Assembly (NCBI RefSeq): GCF_007097525.1 | Contig: NZ_VKDD01000002.1 | Coordinates: forward strand, 558,001-622,000 | Length of the DNA stretch: 64,000 bases | Origin: Thalassomonas sp. M1454 | GTDB lineage: Bacteria; Pseudomonadota; Gammaproteobacteria; Enterobacterales; Alteromonadaceae | Reading direction: 5' to 3' | Part shown: positions 60,603-64,000 of the stretch, one piece after another | Numbering within the stretch: position 1 is the stretch's first letter | Layout: each line of letters starts with the position of its first letter | Notes under the pieces: generated by a model | The model's database searches: none | The model's input: the letters and a program-made list of their open reading frames with translations, nothing else | What the model was told of the DNA's origin: nothing | Translations under genes and position numbers: made by a program

Positions 60603-61297
60603 TGCATAATTTAAATACATTTGAAAGTCGTGAACAGCTTGACCAAGAGTTCGCGACTAAAGTTGCAGAGCAACTAGCACAAGCAATTGCTAATAAAGGC
60701 CGTGCAAGTATTGCCTTTTCGGGTGGTAGTACGCCTAAAGGTTTCTTCAATGCTTTATCTCAAAAAGATATTGATTGGAGTAAAGTAACGGTTACATTAG
60801 CTGATGATCGTTGGGTTGATGTTAATAATAACGACAGTAACGATAAGCTAATTAGAGAAAACTTGTTAATTAATAAAGCAAGTAGCGCCCAATTGTTCTC
60901 ATTAAAGCAAGAAGGTACGTTTGATCAAGAATACCTTACGTCGCTAACTAAACAGGCTAACAACACTGTACTACCTTTAGATATAGTTATCTTAGGTATG
61001 GGGGAAGATGGTCATACGGCATCAATTTTCCCATGTAGCGAACAAGTTCATCAAGGGCTAAGTACGACTTCTGAACCAGCGTTAATGAAAACAATCCCAA
61101 CAACAGCTCCATACGAGCGTATTACATTTAATTTTAATGCGCTAATCGGCTGTTCTCATCTTTATTTACACATCGTAGGTCAATCAAAGCAAGATGTATT
61201 AAACCAAGCTCTTGCTAATGATAATGCTGTTGAAATGCCAATTCGTGCATTCTTACATAACAGCGAAAAAACTTGCGAAATTATCTGGGCGGAATAA
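60602..61297 (+). CDS. pgl: 6-phosphogluconolactonase (DevB-type Pgl)
   Basis: A 231-residue lactonase hydrolysing 6-phosphogluconolactone. Family motifs: [74 protein letters not shown] chose ATG 60602, which overlaps the zwf stop (TAATG) and starts [13 protein letters not shown]; the frame is open further upstream to 60542, but that part lies inside zwf. It is unlike the YbhE-type Pgl of E. coli. Confidence 0.95.
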   Translation: MHNLNTFESREQLDQEFATKVAEQLAQAIANKGRASIAFSGGSTPKGFFNALSQKDIDWSKVTVTLADDRWVDVNNNDSNDKLIRENLLINKASSAQLFSLKQEGTFDQEYLTSLTKQANNTVLPLDIVILGMGEDGHTASIFPCSEQVHQGLSTTSEPALMKTIPTTAPYERITFNFNALIGCSHLYLHIVGQSKQDVLNQALANDNAVEMPIRAFLHNSEKTCEIIWAE

Positions 61298-61302
61298 ATA
61301 TC

Positions 61303-63138
61303 ATGTCAAAAACTAAAATGAATGCAAATGTTGTTGCTATTACACAGCGTATTATTGAACGTAGTAAAGCAACAAGAGCAAGTTACCTTGCTAAAATCGA
61401 TGCAGCGAAATCATCTAAAGTTCACCGCTCAAGCTTATCATGTGGCAATTTAGCCCATGGTTTTGCTGCTTGTGGTAAAGAAGATAAAGCAATATTAAAG
61501 CAATTAAATCACAGTGATGTTGCCATAGTTTCAGCTTATAACGATATGTTATCTGCTCATCAACCTTACGAAACATACCCTGGAATTATCAAAGAAGCGA
61601 TACGTGAAACTGGTGGTGTTGCACAGTTTGCGGGTGGTGTACCTGCAATGTGTGACGGTGTTACACAAGGCCAGCCTGGTATGGATTTAAGTTTAATGAG
61701 CCGTGACGTTATTGCAATGTCATCTGCTGTTGCTTTATCGCATAACATGTTTGACGGTACCTTAATGCTAGGTATCTGTGACAAAATCGTTCCTGGTTTA
61801 CTTATTGCAGCAATGACTTTTGGTCATTTACCTACAGTATTTGTTCCTGCAGGTCCTATGCCTTCAGGTATTCCAAATAAAGAAAAAGCTCGTGTTCGTC
61901 AACAATTTGCCAAAGGCGAAGTAGGGGAAGATGAGTTACTTGAAGCTGAGTCTGCTTCATACCACAGCCCTGGTACTTGTACTTTCTTTGGTACAGCTAA
62001 CTCAAACCAGTTAGTGGTTGAAGTTATGGGCTTACATCTACCGGGTGCTTCATTTGTTGCTCCAAATACGCAATTACGTGAAGAGTTAACCAAAGCAGCG
62101 GCTCGTCAAGTTACTCGTTTAACTCAACAGTCTGGTAACTACGTACCAGTTGGTAAGATGATTGATGAAAAATCAATTGTAAACTCTATTGTTGCATTAC
62201 TTGCAACGGGTGGTTCAACTAACTTAACTATGCATATCATCGCATACGCTCGTGCTGCAGGTATTATTATTAACTGGGACGACTTTGCTGATCTTTCTGA
62301 TGCTGTGCCATTAATTACACGAATTTACCCTAACGGTTTTGCTGATATCAACCAATTCCAAGAAGCCGGTGGTATGGCGTTATTATTCCGTGAATTACTT
62401 GATGCTGGTTTATTACATGAAGACGTAGACACGATTTGTGGTCGCGGTTTAGAGCGATACACACAAGTACCAACATTAAAAGACGGTAAACTTGTTTGGG
62501 TTGATGGCGCAACAGAATCAGGCGATACAGATATTATTGCTGCTCCTGGTAAGCCATTTAAACAAGATGGTGGCTTAAAACTACTTAAAGGTAACTTAGG
62601 TCGCTCTGTTCTTAAAACTTCATCACTACGTCCTGGCCAAGAAGTAATTAAAGCTCCAGCGGTTGTATTTGAAGATCAACACGAATTAGATGCTGCATTC
62701 CAATCAGGTTCACTTGATAAAGATTTTGTTGCTGTTGTTCGCTTCCAAGGTCCAAAAGCTCGTGGTATGCCTGAGTGTCATAAATTAACTCCTCCATTAG
62801 GTGTACTGCAAGATAAAGGCTTTAATGTTGCCCTTATTACTGACGGACGTATGTCAGGTGCGTCAGGTAAAGTTCCTGCAGCTATCCATTTAGTTCCAGA
62901 AGCACTAGACGGTGGATTAATCGCAAAAGTACAAACTGGCGATATGATTTTAGTTGATGGTATTTCAGGCGAATTAACATTAATGGTTGATGAAGCTGAA
63001 TTAGCTGCTCGTCCATTAGCAAAATTTGCTGCACAACACGAACACCAAGGTATGGGCCGTGAAATCTTTGGTTTCATGCGTAACAACCTTAGTGGCGCTG
63101 AATTAGGCGCATGTTCATTATTTTCTGAGGACATTTAA
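61303..63138 (+). CDS. edd: phosphogluconate dehydratase Edd
   Basis: A 611-residue iron-sulfur dehydratase (E. coli 603) making 2-keto-3-deoxy-6-phosphogluconate from 6-phosphogluconate, the key Entner-Doudoroff step. Motifs: [48 protein letters not shown] and [16 protein letters not shown] with the cluster cysteines, and [20 protein letters not shown] near the C-terminus. ATG at 61303 gives [14 protein letters not shown]; an in-frame ATG at 61273 would overlap pgl by 25 bases, less likely. It lies 5 bases after pgl and 3 bases before glk. Confidence 0.96.
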   Translation: MSKTKMNANVVAITQRIIERSKATRASYLAKIDAAKSSKVHRSSLSCGNLAHGFAACGKEDKAILKQLNHSDVAIVSAYNDMLSAHQPYETYPGIIKEAIRETGGVAQFAGGVPAMCDGVTQGQPGMDLSLMSRDVIAMSSAVALSHNMFDGTLMLGICDKIVPGLLIAAMTFGHLPTVFVPAGPMPSGIPNKEKARVRQQFAKGEVGEDELLEAESASYHSPGTCTFFGTANSNQLVVEVMGLHLPGASFVAPNTQLREELTKAAARQVTRLTQQSGNYVPVGKMIDEKSIVNSIVALLATGGSTNLTMHIIAYARAAGIIINWDDFADLSDAVPLITRIYPNGFADINQFQEAGGMALLFRELLDAGLLHEDVDTICGRGLERYTQVPTLKDGKLVWVDGATESGDTDIIAAPGKPFKQDGGLKLLKGNLGRSVLKTSSLRPGQEVIKAPAVVFEDQHELDAAFQSGSLDKDFVAVVRFQGPKARGMPECHKLTPPLGVLQDKGFNVALITDGRMSGASGKVPAAIHLVPEALDGGLIAKVQTGDMILVDGISGELTLMVDEAELAARPLAKFAAQHEHQGMGREIFGFMRNNLSGAELGACSLFSEDI

Positions 63139-63141
63139 TCA

Positions 63142-64000
63142 ATGAGTTCATCTGTAATTAATATTGTTGCTGATATTGGTGGTACTAACTTACGTGTTGG
63201 TATAGTTCAACCTGATGGCAGCGTTGCTAACTTAGAGCTTTTTCAATGTGAAGAATACTCAAGTTTAAAAAGTGTTTTAGATTTATATTTAACAAATCAG
63301 AACATCGATACTTCGGTAACTAAAACTAATGCTTGCTTAGCCATAGCGTGTCCTGTTGATCAAGATTTGATCAGCATGACAAACTTACCTTGGAGTTTTT
63401 CTAAGTCAGAGCTTAAAGCCGATCTTAAGTTAAATCATTTGTACATGATCAATGACTACACGGCAATTGCATGGTCGATTAATAGTTTATCTGATGATCA
63501 AAAAGTAAAAATTGGTGGTGGTGAATCTATACCGCACACGCCAATGGCAATTTGTGGTCCTGGTACTGGTTTAGGTGTTGCCAATGTTATTTGGGGACAC
63601 GACCAATGGATAAGCGTTGGTGGTGAAGGGGGGCATGCAGACTTTGCTCCTGTTGATGATACTGAAATTGAAATCTTAAAGTTTCTACAAACAAAATACC
63701 CAAGAGTGTCGTACGAGCAAGTGTTATCAGGCTTAGGTATTGAACAAATTTATCAAGCATTATGTTCGATTAAAAATGTACCTGCCCAAGATTATCAAGC
63801 AAAAGATATATCTGGCAAAGCGTTAGATAACAGCTGTGAAATTTGTTTAGAAGCATTACAACAATTTTGTAAGATCTTAGGTAGTTTTGCAGGTAACTTA
63901 GCGTTAACTACATCCGCTTTTGGTGGTGTGTATATTGCCGGTGGCATTGTCCCAAGGTTCATTGAATTCTTCGAAAACAGTGACTTTAGAGCACGATTTA
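63142..64000 (+). CDS. glk: glucokinase, cut off by window end
   Basis: At least 286 codons of glucokinase are open to the window end. Motifs: VADIGGTNLRVGIV (phosphate binding), LAIACPVD, INDYTAIAWSI with the catalytic aspartate, CGPGTGLGVA, VGGEGGHADFAP and AFGGVYIAGGIVPRF. E. coli Glk has 321 residues, so about 35 residues are missing. It phosphorylates glucose to glucose-6-phosphate, feeding zwf. ATG at 63142 follows the edd stop by 3 bases. The eda aldolase gene would be expected next. Confidence 0.95.
   Translation, partial: MSSSVINIVADIGGTNLRVGIVQPDGSVANLELFQCEEYSSLKSVLDLYLTNQNIDTSVTKTNACLAIACPVDQDLISMTNLPWSFSKSELKADLKLNHLYMINDYTAIAWSINSLSDDQKVKIGGGESIPHTPMAICGPGTGLGVANVIWGHDQWISVGGEGGHADFAPVDDTEIEILKFLQTKYPRVSYEQVLSGLGIEQIYQALCSIKNVPAQDYQAKDISGKALDNSCEICLEALQQFCKILGSFAGNLALTTSAFGGVYIAGGIVPRFIEFFENSDFRARF

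Overview
The window is a chromosomal segment of a low-GC marine gammaproteobacterium of the order Alteromonadales. Colwelliaceae (Colwellia/Thalassotalea-like) fits best, as an inference from gene content (DUF2982, DUF3087, DUF3718, DUF2999, DUF3466 families), gene order (uvrY-uvrC-pgsA-tRNA; zwf-pgl-edd-glk beside hexR) and AT-rich repeats starting ATACCAAT. I found no prophage, CRISPR array, IS transposase or rRNA operon. Most of the window is core chromosome with several accessory islets.

Layout. (1) 1-5.5 kb: catabolic islet. A divergent control region separates a HisD/HpsN-like dehydrogenase, a LacI-type regulator and a cut-off alpha/beta hydrolase (minus strand) from an SDR and a bicupin (plus strand); a homocysteine S-methyltransferase follows convergently. 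The substrate is unknown. (2) 5.5-20.7 kb: small membrane proteins, recC-recB-recD, a CadC-like membrane regulator with a TPR-type sensor region, a secreted DUF3718 protein and a CBS-domain protein. (3) 20.8-32.9 kb: hrpA, a PilZ protein, rlmI, acylphosphatase, a quinone oxidoreductase, a set of very small genes, the yiaW-yiaV membrane/efflux-adaptor pair and sthA. (4) 33.1-33.95 kb: initiator tRNA array on the minus strand with four intact copies and two broken ones. (5) 34.2-44.7 kb: rlmKL, a glutaredoxin-like gene, uup and a DUF3466 exported protein; then fabA and a small divergent gene with two FabR-like palindromes between them; then uvrY, uvrC and pgsA. (6) 44.8-45.8 kb: eight tRNA genes (Gly-Cys-Leu-Gly-Gly-Leu-Gly-Leu). 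(7) 46-49 kb: ABC exporter, DUF4136 lipoprotein, HIT hydrolase. (8) 49.1-53.3 kb: thiamine-salvage operon behind a TPP riboswitch (TonB receptor, YkoF-like binder, PnuC/PnuT permease, ThiK-like kinase). (9) 53.4-55.3 kb: LytS/LytTR two-component pair. (10) 55.3 kb to end: central sugar metabolism: pfkA, pykA and hexR on the minus strand, and zwf-pgl-edd-glk (cut by the window end) on the plus strand.

How the genes work together. The last block is a complete entry to the Entner-Doudoroff pathway, with a perfect HexR palindrome ahead of zwf. The TPP riboswitch operon moves thiamine from the outer membrane through the inner membrane to phosphorylation. recCBD is an intact operon with overlapping genes. 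Repeat content is modest: two MITE-like elements with ATACCA ends, a CAAGGTGTC/GACACCTTG palindrome found only beside the two tRNA arrays, and tandem duplications inside those arrays. All functional statements rest on reading translated motifs and recalled family features; no database search was run.
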